A stretch of DNA of 27,280 nucleotides from the IMG/VR virus record IMGVR_UViG_3300035698_003990, positions 1 to 27,280 of that record, one strand, 5' to 3'. The position numbers were made by a program, and so were the translations under genes. The notes under the pieces are model-generated. The model saw only the letters and a list, made by a program, of their open reading frames with translations. It made no database searches and was not told the origin of the DNA. The DNA is from a virus. Shown here one piece after another: positions 14,607-23,116 of this stretch. The stretch's first letter is position 1. The number at the start of each line of letters is the position of its first letter.

Positions 14607-15920
14607 TTAATTAATAAACCAATTTGAATTTTCGCAATATAAATCAATATCATCATAATTTTCCGACAACACAGCATTCGCCGCACCATCAATTGTTTCT
14701 GCTCCCTCTGTGTCAATGGTGATGTTGTTAGTGCCTGAAAGTCCACCAGCATCCTTAACAGTCAAAGATCTCCCATCCGTACATCCAGCAGTTGTGAGAG
14801 TAAGGCTTGTAACTGCCCCTGTTGCTGTATAGGTAACATGTAATATTTCATCAGTAACAAGCAAATCATAAGTTGAAGCATTCACAGTCGTCACATGCTT
14901 GCTTCTACCACCTGTTGTGTGGAGCTGAGTGTCGGGTGCAGTTGTGCCGATACCCACATTTGCAATTGGGCTCAAAACTATGTCGCCTACACCGGTTGCT
15001 ATTTCTGCATATCCTCCGCCTGAGCCTGTACCCATAAAGGCCAAGCTGGCCCATTCGGTATTGTTTGTGTCGTGGTCAGTTGCGGACTGGATGTATAAAG
15101 TTGGGTTTGTACTTGATGCGTGGTTGGGATTTTTATCAACATTTGAACCAGAAGAAATAACAAAGTTATTACTTGTTGCCAATCCCATAACTGAATTGCT
15201 AAAACCTAGTTTTTGATAAAAAGCAGTGGACGAACCGCCAGCATTTCGTATTATAAAATTTCCGTCAACAAATGCATTCCTGGAATCAAGTGTAAATAGT
15301 GCTGAAAGGGTTTGTAGATTATCGCCAGCAGTTGCCTTCGCTGGAGTTTGGAATATGATTTGCCCCTCGTCACCCGTACCAGTTCCAAGCCCTGCGGCGA
15401 TTGTCATATCCGCACCTGCAATATCGCCAGCACCGCCTGTTGCTACATTTGGTACTCTGAAAGTTGCACCTGTTGCGAGTGTTGTACCAGCTTCACCCCT
15501 ACCAGCAATTAGAACTCCAGCACTATTAATTCTAAATCTTACAAATCCACTTCCCGAAGTCAAAACAACATCGCCAGTACCTAGGCTTGTAAGCTTTAAG
15601 TCAACATCTGTAACGCCTTTTAGTTCGTCGATATTTAGAATATCGTTGCCGTCCATGTCGAGATCACCAGACATCGTTATCCCGCTAATATGGAGCGTTC
15701 CTGCGTAAATCTCATTAACCGGATTCGCTGTGTTTCCAAGGGTTTGAGTGCTATCACAAAAGCCCCAAGAATCGGCATCAAGTATGCAGAGCGCACTAGG
15801 GGTTGTTGGACTTCCACCACCGCTAGGGCCAGTCGGACTGGCTAGAGCAACACCACCAAACAGAAACAAACAAATAACAAGTACGCTGAAATATCGTAGT
15901 AAATTTTTTAGTTTAAACAT
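14607..15920 (-). CDS. fiber-like protein with a Sec signal peptide
   Basis: A 437-aa protein. The N-terminus is a textbook signal peptide: Lys-rich start (MFKLKNLLR), hydrophobic core at 11-25 and an ALA cleavage site at 25-27, followed by a Gly/Ser/Pro linker. The mature part is fiber-like, with SGDLDMDGNDILNIDELKG near 83-101 and repeated beta-structured segments (VGIGTTAPDTQLHT). The C-terminal domain (about 345-437) has ILHVTYTATGAV and GLSGTNNITIDTEGAETIDG, a module common at the ends of phage spikes and fibers. A signal peptide is not expected on a phage tail protein. The ATG overlaps the preceding gene's stop by 8 nt. It may be secreted to the host surface. Confidence 0.7.
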   Translation of the reverse strand: MFKLKNLLRYFSVLVICLFLFGGVALASPTGPSGGGSPTTPSALCILDADSWGFCDSTQTLGNTANPVNEIYAGTLHISGITMSGDLDMDGNDILNIDELKGVTDVDLKLTSLGTGDVVLTSGSGFVRFRINSAGVLIAGRGEAGTTLATGATFRVPNVATGGAGDIAGADMTIAAGLGTGTGDEGQIIFQTPAKATAGDNLQTLSALFTLDSRNAFVDGNFIIRNAGGSSTAFYQKLGFSNSVMGLATSNNFVISSGSNVDKNPNHASSTNPTLYIQSATDHDTNNTEWASLAFMGTGSGGGYAEIATGVGDIVLSPIANVGIGTTAPDTQLHTTGGRSKHVTTVNASTYDLLVTDEILHVTYTATGAVTSLTLTTAGCTDGRSLTVKDAGGLSGTNNITIDTEGAETIDGAANAVLSENYDDIDLYCENSNWFIN

Positions 15921-16491
15921 AAGTTGCAGTTTCTTTAATGATTATTGATCCAAAATCTGCGTTGTCAGCATCAGAATTAAGGAGATATATCGGTAAGGGT
16001 GTCTTTCCAACTCTTGTCTGATGACTTGCAACCACCACTCCTTCAATCTTAAATATCACATAATCTTCTTCCCACTCGATCTCATAATCTTTTTCTGCGG
16101 CCGCTCCGGGGAAGCTTGCGGTGATGTCTGTTGTTTGTGCGTTCCCATCATCATCATAAGAAACAGCATTAAAGACTGCACCTTTTATCTCAAAGTAAGC
16201 TGATCCTACTGCGGGAGTACCCGGCAATAACAATCCAAACTTCTTGGCCTCACCAGCAGAAGGAGTTGAAGCTATGTTTACGGCAAACTGGAAAATACCA
16301 TACTTAAACTGCGTATAAGAAGCGAGTGAGCCACCACTAGCTAAACGAAGCTTACTTGAAACAACTGAAACTGTTGTTGCCAATTCTTTCCAAAAGGAGG
16401 CATCTAATCCTCTTTGGACTACATCATAAACAAAACCAGCACGCTTCAATGCTTGGCCTTCTTTATTTACTGCAATTTGTGAACTTCCCAT
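15913..16491 (-). CDS. beta-sandwich virion protein (lectin-like fold guess)
   Basis: A 192-aa protein without a firm family. It is beta-rich, with Phe/Tyr-alternating strands such as QFKYGIFQFAVNIAS, AYFEIKGAVFNAVSYDDDGN and YEIEWEEDYVIFKIEGVVV. This pattern is like a concanavalin/laminin-G jelly roll used for host or glycan binding. It starts 67 nt after the beta-helix gene, with AACC 9 nt before the ATG, and overlaps the next gene by 8 nt. It is likely a capsid decoration or receptor-binding accessory protein. Confidence 0.55.
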   Translation of the reverse strand: MGSSQIAVNKEGQALKRAGFVYDVVQRGLDASFWKELATTVSVVSSKLRLASGGSLASYTQFKYGIFQFAVNIASTPSAGEAKKFGLLLPGTPAVGSAYFEIKGAVFNAVSYDDDGNAQTTDITASFPGAAAEKDYEIEWEEDYVIFKIEGVVVASHQTRVGKTPLPIYLLNSDADNADFGSIIIKETATYV

Positions 16492-16524
16492 AATGTCTGT
16501 GGTTATTGATAAAAATCTCTAGGA

Positions 16525-16544
16525 GAAGCCCCTTTTGAGGCTTC
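16525..16544 (-). other. hairpin after the beta-helix gene, possible weak terminator
   Basis: GAAGCC (16525-16530) and GGCTTC (16539-16544) form a 6-bp stem, 7 bp if a G-U pair is counted. On the minus strand TTTTTA follows, but 11 nt after the stem, so termination is expected to be partial. It could lower expression of the downstream fiber and tail genes relative to the capsid genes. Confidence 0.45.
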
Positions 16545-16557
16545 CCACTAAAAACTT

Positions 16558-17544
16558 TTAAGCAGGTGTGACAGCGATACCAACCTTGGAGGTTGTCATA
16601 TCACCCATACCAACTACTTGAACTTGATCAGTAACAGTCGCACAGAAATTTGTGCAATTACAAGCCGGTGAAACGAATAATAGATTTCCGTCTACCAAAC
16701 CTGTGACTGATTCAACTGCATCTGTTAGTGCAATTCCACCCGATCCCGCACATATAGCGGCATTGAAAATCGGATTGATGAAAGTTTGAGTAAACTTACA
16801 ATCACCAGCCGCATTGATTTTAATGAAGTTCGCATTGGCTTCACTTGAATTGATACTCCAAAGACAATCTTTGAATACACAAGACTTCATTTCTTGACCA
16901 GTAGTGACCTCATCAATAAGCATAACAGCTCTATCACCAGAAGTAACAAGCGTGTCATTTCCAAAGGTACATTCCTTGAATGTACCGGAATCTTCACCCA
17001 TAACTGCTTCATGTGCAGTAGTGCCACCTAGATTATCCGCAACACCAAACACAAAAGAACAGTTCTCATACATATTTCCTTCACCACCAAATTGGAATAC
17101 TGTCAAGGCTGTGGCCTCAGCAGATCCTTGGATGAATTTAATATTTCTGAAAGAGTTTCTTGTTCCTGTGTTCTTGATCACATAAGCTCCAGCCGTTCCA
17201 GTAGCGGTTTGTAGCTTTGTTCCTTGCTGTAAATAACGACCACCACCATCCAAGCCCTCAACATGAATCCGGCTCTTTGTCCAAGCAATAGAAACTACTG
17301 TGTGAGTGTTCTGAGCTGACATTAGGATAATGTCGTTTCGATTTGTCACACACGCTTCATACGCTTCATTTAATGTAGTAAATACATTCTCTGAACCAAA
17401 TCTTTGGAAGATTTTATTGTAGTCTGTGTCTGAATCTTCCAAGACCAAGAACACCTCACCGCCAGTAAGGAGATTGGCCCGAATAGTATCATCATGCACC
17501 CCAAGGCGCACTAGATCAGCTATTGTTTCTTGAAAATTACCCAT
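16558..17544 (-). CDS. parallel beta-helix virion protein
   Basis: A 328-aa protein. After a 100-residue helical N-terminus the sequence has repeated short turns of the kind FRNIKFIQG, YENCSFVFG, FKECTFGND and MKSCVFKDCLW (about 140-225), with Asn/Cys ladder positions. This is characteristic of right-handed parallel beta-helices such as pectate lyases and phage spikes. The Cys-rich C-terminal stretch (SPACNCTNFCATV, about 298-310) is odd for a cytoplasmic virion protein and might bind metal. It follows the small capsid genes, with AACC 9 nt before the ATG. It could be a capsid decoration or a tailspike. Confidence 0.6.
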   Translation of the reverse strand: MGNFQETIADLVRLGVHDDTIRANLLTGGEVFLVLEDSDTDYNKIFQRFGSENVFTTLNEAYEACVTNRNDIILMSAQNTHTVVSIAWTKSRIHVEGLDGGGRYLQQGTKLQTATGTAGAYVIKNTGTRNSFRNIKFIQGSAEATALTVFQFGGEGNMYENCSFVFGVADNLGGTTAHEAVMGEDSGTFKECTFGNDTLVTSGDRAVMLIDEVTTGQEMKSCVFKDCLWSINSSEANANFIKINAAGDCKFTQTFINPIFNAAICAGSGGIALTDAVESVTGLVDGNLLFVSPACNCTNFCATVTDQVQVVGMGDMTTSKVGIAVTPA

Positions 17545-17569
17545 AATATCTTTGGTTATTCCCGGCTAG

Positions 17570-17612
17570 GAGTGGACCGCTACCACTCACCGGATATAAA
17601 TTTTTAGCGGTC
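17570..17612. repeat. two competing inverted repeats between capsid and beta-helix genes
   Basis: GAGTGG (17570-17575) pairs with CCACTC (17583-17588). GACCGCTA (17575-17582), lying in that loop, can instead pair with TAGCGGTC (17605-17612). The two stems cannot form fully together. There is no T-run. It may be an RNA processing or partial termination site at the border between capsid and appendage genes. Confidence 0.45.
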
Positions 17613-17621
17613 AATAGGGGA

Positions 17622-17951
17622 TTATCCTAGAGCAATCCAAGAGATTTGCTCACTTGTCACAACAATATCGGTATCAAGCCCCATAGTGAAGCCGTCCTCT
17701 GCTACTGTGACTCCGTCAGAAGTAACTAGAGTGCGTGTACCTGCGGCAACTGTTTTGATACCATAAGCATCAGTCATGCCCTCATACCATTCCATCTGAT
17801 CTCGTGAAGTGGTATTTACTACTTTCACATAACGAGGTTTGAAGCCTGTTGTGATCTTGAATGCATCAACTGTACCTGTGTCTAGGTATCGCCCCATAGC
17901 TGTGTTGTTCACACTTGCTGGAGCTTTTGACTGTGTAGAAGTTATAGCCAT
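17622..17951 (-). CDS. small capsid-associated protein
   Basis: A 109-aa protein with mostly beta-structure (FKPRYVKVVNTTSRDQMEWYEGM). It ends with a repeated Thr/Val pattern (VTVAEDGFTMGLDTDIVVTSEQISWIALG). The family is unknown, but similar short proteins commonly sit directly downstream of N4-gp56-type capsid genes. A capsid decoration or stabilisation role is inferred from place. AACC lies 8 nt before the ATG. Confidence 0.55.
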   Translation of the reverse strand: MAITSTQSKAPASVNNTAMGRYLDTGTVDAFKITTGFKPRYVKVVNTTSRDQMEWYEGMTDAYGIKTVAAGTRTLVTSDGVTVAEDGFTMGLDTDIVVTSEQISWIALG

Positions 17952-17987
17952 TTTAAATTGGTTTTAACGAAATAATTCAATAACTGT

Positions 17988-18479
17988 TTACAATAAAGCT
18001 GCTTCTTTCCCTGCACCTGATATTAAGTTTCTCTGAATCGCCGCTTCTGTCTGAGAGTATGAATTCGCAATTACCTCTGCAACTTGCTGAGGTAGGTCGA
18101 TATACATAGCTTTCGGAATATCTAAGCGATACCCATTAAGGGTAACAGATTGCTTAATACTTGGATCCTCACCACCTTCTCTAGGGATCATCGTTCGGAC
18201 CTTCGGCTGTTTAAGCAAGATTCTTTTCATTCTTTCTGCCTTGCTTCCACCTGCGGGGTCTGATTCCTTTGAACCGGGATTAGTTTGTTTCTTGTACTGA
18301 TACTTCCTCAAATAATCCGCTTCCACCTCTGCTTCTGGTAAAGACTCATCAGCAGTAGAAACGAGTTTGGCCGCCTTAGGCTTACGAGTTCGTTTCTTCT
18401 TAGGAGCTTCCTCCTGAGCTTCTGGCTCATCGGCTTGTTTTAAGCGAGGTTCTTCCTGTGATTTTACTTCCTTTTCCAT
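17988..18479 (-). CDS. capsid-associated protein with disordered Lys/Glu N-terminus
   Basis: A 163-aa protein. Residues 1-65 are highly charged and disordered (PKKKRTRKPKAAK). A compact C-terminal part (about 95-145) contains VRTMIPREGGEDPSIKQSV and NGYRLDIPKAMYIDLPQQVAE, a pattern seen in small proteins next to phage major capsid genes. I chose ATG at 18479, since the longer frame would begin with TTG at 18497. It starts 45 nt after the capsid stop. The Lys-rich tail could touch DNA inside the head. Confidence 0.6.
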   Translation of the reverse strand: MEKEVKSQEEPRLKQADEPEAQEEAPKKKRTRKPKAAKLVSTADESLPEAEVEADYLRKYQYKKQTNPGSKESDPAGGSKAERMKRILLKQPKVRTMIPREGGEDPSIKQSVTLNGYRLDIPKAMYIDLPQQVAEVIANSYSQTEAAIQRNLISGAGKEAALL

Positions 18480-18524
18480 ATTGTTTTTAATTAGCAAAAT
18501 AAGTAATCATTAAAAGGGCAACGC

Positions 18525-19490
18525 TTAGGAGCTTACAGCGTGTTCAATTCTTACTGCGAAGTTCTCATCCAGTCTTTTAGCAACGAAAGTCGCTTTCCAA
18601 CCGGATGTACTTCTTTGATCAAGAGGATCAGCAGTTCCAGCAGTTCCAAGAGCTTTGATGATATTCTTCATAGTTTCACCAGAAATCCTAGAAATACCAT
18701 AAAAGTCTTGTGCAAGGATCATTGTGTAATGTACATCAATTGAACCAGCACCAGCACTAGAGTCCACTTTGGCATTGGTAGTCATAACGAAACGCACATC
18801 ATCCAATTTTCCAACTTCTTCCTCCATAACACCACCCTGTGAAGAATACTCCTCAATTGGCACCCATCCGGCCTCATTCTTTAAATCGAAAAGAGTATTT
18901 TCTGAAATAATACCTACATAAGAAGCATTAAGTGGAGAAGTGTTGAATCCAGTAGAAGGGTTAACCATTCTTGTGATCTTCATAGCATTGTTCCCTTGTA
19001 GTGTTCTTACGGCTTCTCGGATCTCATTTCTATTGAGTTTCATTGAAGCGGAAACAGTAGCAGTAGAAGTAGCTGTTGAAGCGTACTGGATAGTTGAACC
19101 TGCAACCATCACATCCCTAGCAAGCTGATCAAGAGAGTTTCCTGCTTGCTGTCCTAGAATATACGCAGTTTCAGAAAGTAGCGGATCAAATGTGGTCATT
19201 TGTAAGAAATCGGTAAGAGTCACATAGTCACCATACGGCTTAACTGTTGCGGTAACATCTGTAACTGATAACTGCGCTCCAGATGGAGTCACCCCTTCAC
19301 TTAGGGCTGTTGTGTTCGCTGAGAGCAAAGAATACCTACGGAATTTAATCACCGCCCCCCCATGCTTAGGTAAGTCACGCACCTGCCCAAATTTTGTGTG
19401 TAGCAAAAGAGGCTTGGCCGCTTTTAGCATATTTCGGTCGTAATAATTATTAACGGCCGCAGTAACCTGTGTGGTAGTTGTATCTGCCAT
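18525..19490 (-). CDS. major capsid protein, N4-gp56 family
   Basis: A 321-aa protein. The N-terminal NNYYDRNMLKAAKPLLLHTKFGQ and the following VIKFRRYSLLSANTTALSEGVTPSG are hallmarks of the N4-gp56 type HK97-fold capsid family. The E-loop region and the segment DYVTLTDFLQMTTFDPLLSE follow in order, and the C-terminal part has FYGISRISGETMKNIIKALG. Length and order are normal. The scaffold-like gene precedes it by 67 nt. The spacer holds a 12-bp hairpin that ends 3 nt before the ATG. Confidence 0.88.
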   Translation of the reverse strand: MADTTTTQVTAAVNNYYDRNMLKAAKPLLLHTKFGQVRDLPKHGGAVIKFRRYSLLSANTTALSEGVTPSGAQLSVTDVTATVKPYGDYVTLTDFLQMTTFDPLLSETAYILGQQAGNSLDQLARDVMVAGSTIQYASTATSTATVSASMKLNRNEIREAVRTLQGNNAMKITRMVNPSTGFNTSPLNASYVGIISENTLFDLKNEAGWVPIEEYSSQGGVMEEEVGKLDDVRFVMTTNAKVDSSAGAGSIDVHYTMILAQDFYGISRISGETMKNIIKALGTAGTADPLDQRSTSGWKATFVAKRLDENFAVRIEHAVSS

Positions 19491-19493
19491 TTG

Positions 19494-19550
19494 TGATATT
19501 GATTATCAAAATAAATTCATTTCTGAATCAGTAAAAAGTAATCAATATCA
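19494..19550 (-). promoter_or_regulatory. 12-bp hairpin directly upstream of the capsid start codon
   Basis: TGATATTGATTA (minus strand, 19550-19539) pairs perfectly with TAATCAATATCA (19505-19494), with a 33-nt loop between. The second arm ends 3 nt from the ATG at 19490, so the stem would cover the ribosome landing site of the capsid mRNA. It could be a translational control element or an RNase processing or protection site. Confidence 0.55.
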
Positions 19551-19557
19551 GTAATCA

Positions 19558-20247
19558 TTAGTCGGTTTTGTACTCCCCTTGGTTCACCTTGTCTTGTAGC
19601 TTTTCAAAGTCCTCATCGCTCATATTAGCTATTTCCTCAGCAGATGGGATATTTCCTGTGGCTCTAGGTGCTTGCCTTCTACTTGATCCACCTCCACGCA
19701 TTGCCCCGGCTTCTTCATCTGCCAATGCTTTCTTTTGCGCCCCTACTTTGGCTGCCTGCGAGAATGCTAAGTGGTGATAAATTGCTTTAGGCGGTACTGC
19801 GCTCCAAGCTGGATGATCCATGTAGGCTCTGATAGACTTTTCAAGTTTCTTCGCTTCTGGCTCATCCTTAAACAGTTCTGCCACCTCATCTTCATCAGCT
19901 CTTTTGGCTATCGCATCCACTAACGGACTGATCTTTTCGCTGATTTTCTTATCAACTGGATCTTGATACAAGTCCTCTGGGATCTCCGGATCTTCGTCTG
20001 GGTCCACTTTTGACCGCAATTTCTCTAGCTGTTTATTCTTGCGGGCAATGATATGTGCGGCGCTCCCTCTAACTGGAATGTCTTCTGGCGCTACACCTTC
20101 ATCTTCTGGTGGTGGTGGTTCTTCCGCTCCTTCTGGCGGTTCGGCACCCTCTAGGGGAACAACTTCTGATTTTGGTGGTAGTTCTACACCCTCATCTCCG
20201 GGTAATGGAATTTCTTCTTCACCGGGAGCTGGAATTGTCTCTGCCAT
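19558..20247 (-). CDS. scaffold-like protein
   Basis: A 229-aa, very acidic protein. It has a Pro/Glu-rich N-terminus (1-55), then a charged helical middle (SAAHIIARKNKQLEKLRSK and DPVDKKISEKISPLVDAIAK) and a short helical C-terminal segment (SAEEIANMSDEDFEKLQDKV, about 203-222) that resembles capsid-binding ends of scaffolds. Its place just before the major capsid protein supports an assembly scaffold. An AACC motif lies 9 nt before the ATG. No protease signature is visible. Confidence 0.65.
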   Translation of the reverse strand: MAETIPAPGEEEIPLPGDEGVELPPKSEVVPLEGAEPPEGAEEPPPPEDEGVAPEDIPVRGSAAHIIARKNKQLEKLRSKVDPDEDPEIPEDLYQDPVDKKISEKISPLVDAIAKRADEDEVAELFKDEPEAKKLEKSIRAYMDHPAWSAVPPKAIYHHLAFSQAAKVGAQKKALADEEAGAMRGGGSSRRQAPRATGNIPSAEEIANMSDEDFEKLQDKVNQGEYKTD

Positions 20248-20265
20248 ATTTTTTAGGGTTATACT

Positions 20266-20300
20266 CGGTCCTTATGATATAGCGAGCAACATTTGGACCG
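20266..20300. repeat. inverted repeat in the scaffold leader
   Basis: CGGTCC (20266-20271) and GGACCG (20295-20300) could form a 6-bp stem with a 23-nt loop in the spacer upstream of the scaffold gene. No T-run follows. It may be an RNA structure or processing site; the function is unknown. Confidence 0.3.
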
Positions 20301-20325
20301 GACGGATAAAGTTAATTTAAAGATA

Positions 20326-20667
20326 TCACTTATTCTCTTTTTTGGGAAGAAAATCTTCACTTGTGTTGTATGGGTCTGGATTAAAAACATCAATCTTCCC
20401 ACTATCAAATGATGCGTATATATTGCTTGGAAGCTCTAACATCTGGGTCAAATACCTCCTTCTACTATTATGATTCAATATCCGGACCTTGCATTCTTCG
20501 GCGGTATATTGATCAAAGTCCTCAATATCCAGCAAAAGAAATGCGTCAATATCCAGTAAATTCTCCTCTAGGGCCGCATTCAATACCGCCCAAAACTCTG
20601 AATCGATCCCTTTCTTTAGGATCTTGCCAATTGTTTCTTTGTCGTATTCTTCCGTTAGTTTAGCCAT
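20326..20667 (-). CDS. unknown 113-aa phage protein
   Basis: A soluble acidic protein, mostly helical, with LNAALEENLLDIDAFLLLDI as its main helix. No family is recognised. ATG at 20667 is chosen because it has AACC 11 nt upstream; the longer frame would begin at a TTG at 20736 inside the deformylase gene. It is the only gene in the window whose stop is TGA, and an in-frame TAA lies two codons later. The location between deformylase and scaffold suggests a virion assembly or accessory function. Confidence 0.6.
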   Translation of the reverse strand: MAKLTEEYDKETIGKILKKGIDSEFWAVLNAALEENLLDIDAFLLLDIEDFDQYTAEECKVRILNHNSRRRYLTQMLELPSNIYASFDSGKIDVFNPDPYNTSEDFLPKKENK

Positions 20668-20680
20668 AATCTGTATCTGG

Positions 20681-21112
20681 TTAGTAAATAGCTTTGCCGT
20701 TGAAATGGTCAATCTCGTGCTGGAATATGCAAGCAACTAGACCAGTTAGTCGCTCCTTTACCTGTTTTCCATCAAGCCCGGTGTATTCAATATCAAGAGT
20801 TTCATACCTTTTCACCTTCTTTTCTGGCCTATATGGGAAAGATAAACACCCCTCATAGTGGGTAAAGTCACTCTCCTCTGATCCATGCACTATCTTTGGG
20901 TTGATTATTACTAGGCCGTTTTTCATCACAAAGAACCTCAAAGGGTCTGTATGATCCACTTGGCAATGCGCCAAAGCGTAGCCTCCGAACTTGTAATTAC
21001 CAATAGCATCCCCGCATATACGCACCATCTCTAGCACAATCGGTATAATCTTCTTAATCTTCTTAACTTCTTGCGACTGCTTCTTACATTGTCCTGCTAG
21101 AATTTTCATCAT
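20681..21112 (-). CDS. def: peptide deformylase
   Basis: A 143-aa metalloenzyme that removes the formyl group from nascent proteins. Motif 1 is degenerate (GYALAHCQV, Gln51 kept). Motif 2 is EGCLS at 87-91 with the metal ligand Cys89. Motif 3 is HEIDH at 132-136 with both His ligands and the catalytic Glu133. All essential residues are therefore present. It starts at ATG 21112, sharing a base with the portal TAA (TAATG). The second ATG at 21109 has AACC 8 nt upstream and may be the true start. Phage deformylases are known from cyanophages and metagenomic phages, usually outside structural operons. It probably keeps pace with heavy late translation. Confidence 0.88.
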   Translation of the reverse strand: MMKILAGQCKKQSQEVKKIKKIIPIVLEMVRICGDAIGNYKFGGYALAHCQVDHTDPLRFFVMKNGLVIINPKIVHGSEESDFTHYEGCLSFPYRPEKKVKRYETLDIEYTGLDGKQVKERLTGLVACIFQHEIDHFNGKAIY

Positions 21113-23103
21113 TATTGGGTTTGAGTTGTAGGGGCTGGAGTAGCCGGGGGGTTATTCTGTAGCTGGCCTTGTGGTTTTGTAATCTGGTTAGGGTTTTGCG
21201 GTTGCCCTCCACCTTGTGCTTGCGCCTGTGCTTGTTCTTCCGCTTGTGCAATTTCCATGTTGCGTTTAACTACCATCAACTTCTCATGCTGCCTTATATG
21301 GGCAACTGATTGAGGATTTTGTATTGCCTTTGAGTGTATTCTCCTATGGAGCGAGTGATCATCGTCAATATTGATATTCGGCAACTGGGCAATATTCAAA
21401 AGCTGATTCTCTGATTCCGCTTGGATCTCGTCAACTGTTGGAGGGAATGCCATCTCAACTTCTTCCTTACTCATACCATTAAGCTGCGCTAATCGTTTCT
21501 CGATAAACCTTCGATCATTCTCCGGGTTCTGTATTGCTAACTCGGCAAAGCCCATAAACGATTGCTGATCCCTCTGCCTTTTGGCCTCAGAGATGACTTT
21601 TGACTCAATCTTCACATCCGGGTCCACTTCGGAAATAATGTTATCCCTATTCAAGGGCCGCCATATTGGGGCAAGAGCGCCCTGTACTCTAATAATCTTC
21701 TCATCAATACCGCTTTTGAAATGGAGTTTATATTGCTGATACCATTGTTTCCAATAAGACCTATCGCTCCAGCCGTAGACCTTAGCGCTCATTGAGTATC
21801 TTGTATCAACCTTAGAAGAAACCAGCTCCAGTTCCCCAAGTGTTCGTTTCTCACTTGAAACTGTGCCTTGCTGGATCTCCGGTGTGGCTGTTGCTTTCTG
21901 TGCCGCACCATCAAGCATATCCATAATCACATTTACGTACTGATGAACAGTAGACTTATTGACCGGCTGCATCGCATTATCTACTCGGCCATCAACACCA
22001 ATAAACTTATTATTCTTAAAATTCAAATCATTCACATTCTTGATCCTGCTCCTATCATACAAATACTGGCCCATCCCTTCATTCTTCGCAGACTTTAACC
22101 CAAGATTAAGCAACATAGCCTTTGCCCTCTGCTTATCCTCAGTAAGATCCGGGATAGAAACACCATCCCAATCATGTGACATCGGATAAAGCGATCTATC
22201 TGTTAATGGCCATCTGCCATTATAATTTAGCGGAGTGAGTCTAATTATTTGTGACCTGCAATTCCCCAAAGTCACCATGTACTTCTTGCCTTTGATCGTA
22301 GTGAACCAGTTCAAAAGGTTGAATTCATAATTATTGTGCTTCCCCAAAGCTTCTTCGTGAGCATCAAATGGAGTAGTTCCCTGCGCTTGGCTTCTGGCTT
22401 GTTTAGCTTCTTTAAGTAGTGATCTTATGCTTTTATCTTTCTTCAAGGCACCAATATTAAAATATGCTGGCAACGATTTAAGTTCGTAATATGTAGCACC
22501 AATCTCCCATCCACCAAATCGCATCGATCCTCTGCCCATAGAATCGCCGTTTACTGAGGTTGCTCTAGGATCTCGGATGAAAGTGGCCGCATCAATCAGC
22601 TCTGGAGCTGGGGCCATTATCCCCTTTTGCCTATTGAAATCCATCTGCAACACTAATCCCCGCCCAAAAAACTCAGCATCCCAAGACCAATAATAATCCA
22701 TCTCGCTTTTACCCATCACATCATAATCAAATTCAGCTAACGCATTAAGATTTTCCTCCACATCATCATCGCCCTCACCACCCCGGCCTTCCCAATTCGC
22801 CATCAGCCGATCATCGTATAGGGCCGCATGGATAGTATTGAAAACTGTAAACATTAAAGGATCCCCAACTGAGGAGGGATCCCTCCTCTGATTATTATAA
22901 AGCCGTAAGCGGGCCAAATTTATAGCTCTTTTGGCCTCGTTATAGGCAAAAGACAACTCATACTCCTCATTTACTTGATCAATGATCTTTTTCTGCAAAG
23001 CCGCATCAATACTCTGTTTCACCTTTTTCCCATCCTCAACAATATCCCTTTCAATATCTGTGTATACCGCAAGTAGCCTGTTAGCCTTTTTAATTCCCGC
23101 CAT
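21112..23103 (-). CDS. portal protein
   Basis: A 663-aa protein. Length, the position after the terminase and before scaffold and capsid, and the sequence pattern support a portal. The first 150 residues are helical with YNEAKRAINLARLRLYN, and then an alpha/beta core follows (AEFFGRGLVLQMDFNRQKG, ATFIRDPRATSVNGDSMGR). A wing and stem part contains DNAMQPVNKSTVHQYVNV and GTVSSEKRTLGELELVSSK, a phrase typical for podovirus-like portals. The C-terminal 60 residues are Gln/Pro-rich, a barrel or disordered tail. It ends overlapping the deformylase gene by one base. Confidence 0.85.
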   Translation of the reverse strand: MAGIKKANRLLAVYTDIERDIVEDGKKVKQSIDAALQKKIIDQVNEEYELSFAYNEAKRAINLARLRLYNNQRRDPSSVGDPLMFTVFNTIHAALYDDRLMANWEGRGGEGDDDVEENLNALAEFDYDVMGKSEMDYYWSWDAEFFGRGLVLQMDFNRQKGIMAPAPELIDAATFIRDPRATSVNGDSMGRGSMRFGGWEIGATYYELKSLPAYFNIGALKKDKSIRSLLKEAKQARSQAQGTTPFDAHEEALGKHNNYEFNLLNWFTTIKGKKYMVTLGNCRSQIIRLTPLNYNGRWPLTDRSLYPMSHDWDGVSIPDLTEDKQRAKAMLLNLGLKSAKNEGMGQYLYDRSRIKNVNDLNFKNNKFIGVDGRVDNAMQPVNKSTVHQYVNVIMDMLDGAAQKATATPEIQQGTVSSEKRTLGELELVSSKVDTRYSMSAKVYGWSDRSYWKQWYQQYKLHFKSGIDEKIIRVQGALAPIWRPLNRDNIISEVDPDVKIESKVISEAKRQRDQQSFMGFAELAIQNPENDRRFIEKRLAQLNGMSKEEVEMAFPPTVDEIQAESENQLLNIAQLPNINIDDDHSLHRRIHSKAIQNPQSVAHIRQHEKLMVVKRNMEIAQAEEQAQAQAQGGGQPQNPNQITKPQGQLQNNPPATPAPTTQTQ

Positions 23104-23116
23104 AGTAAAGAGTTAT

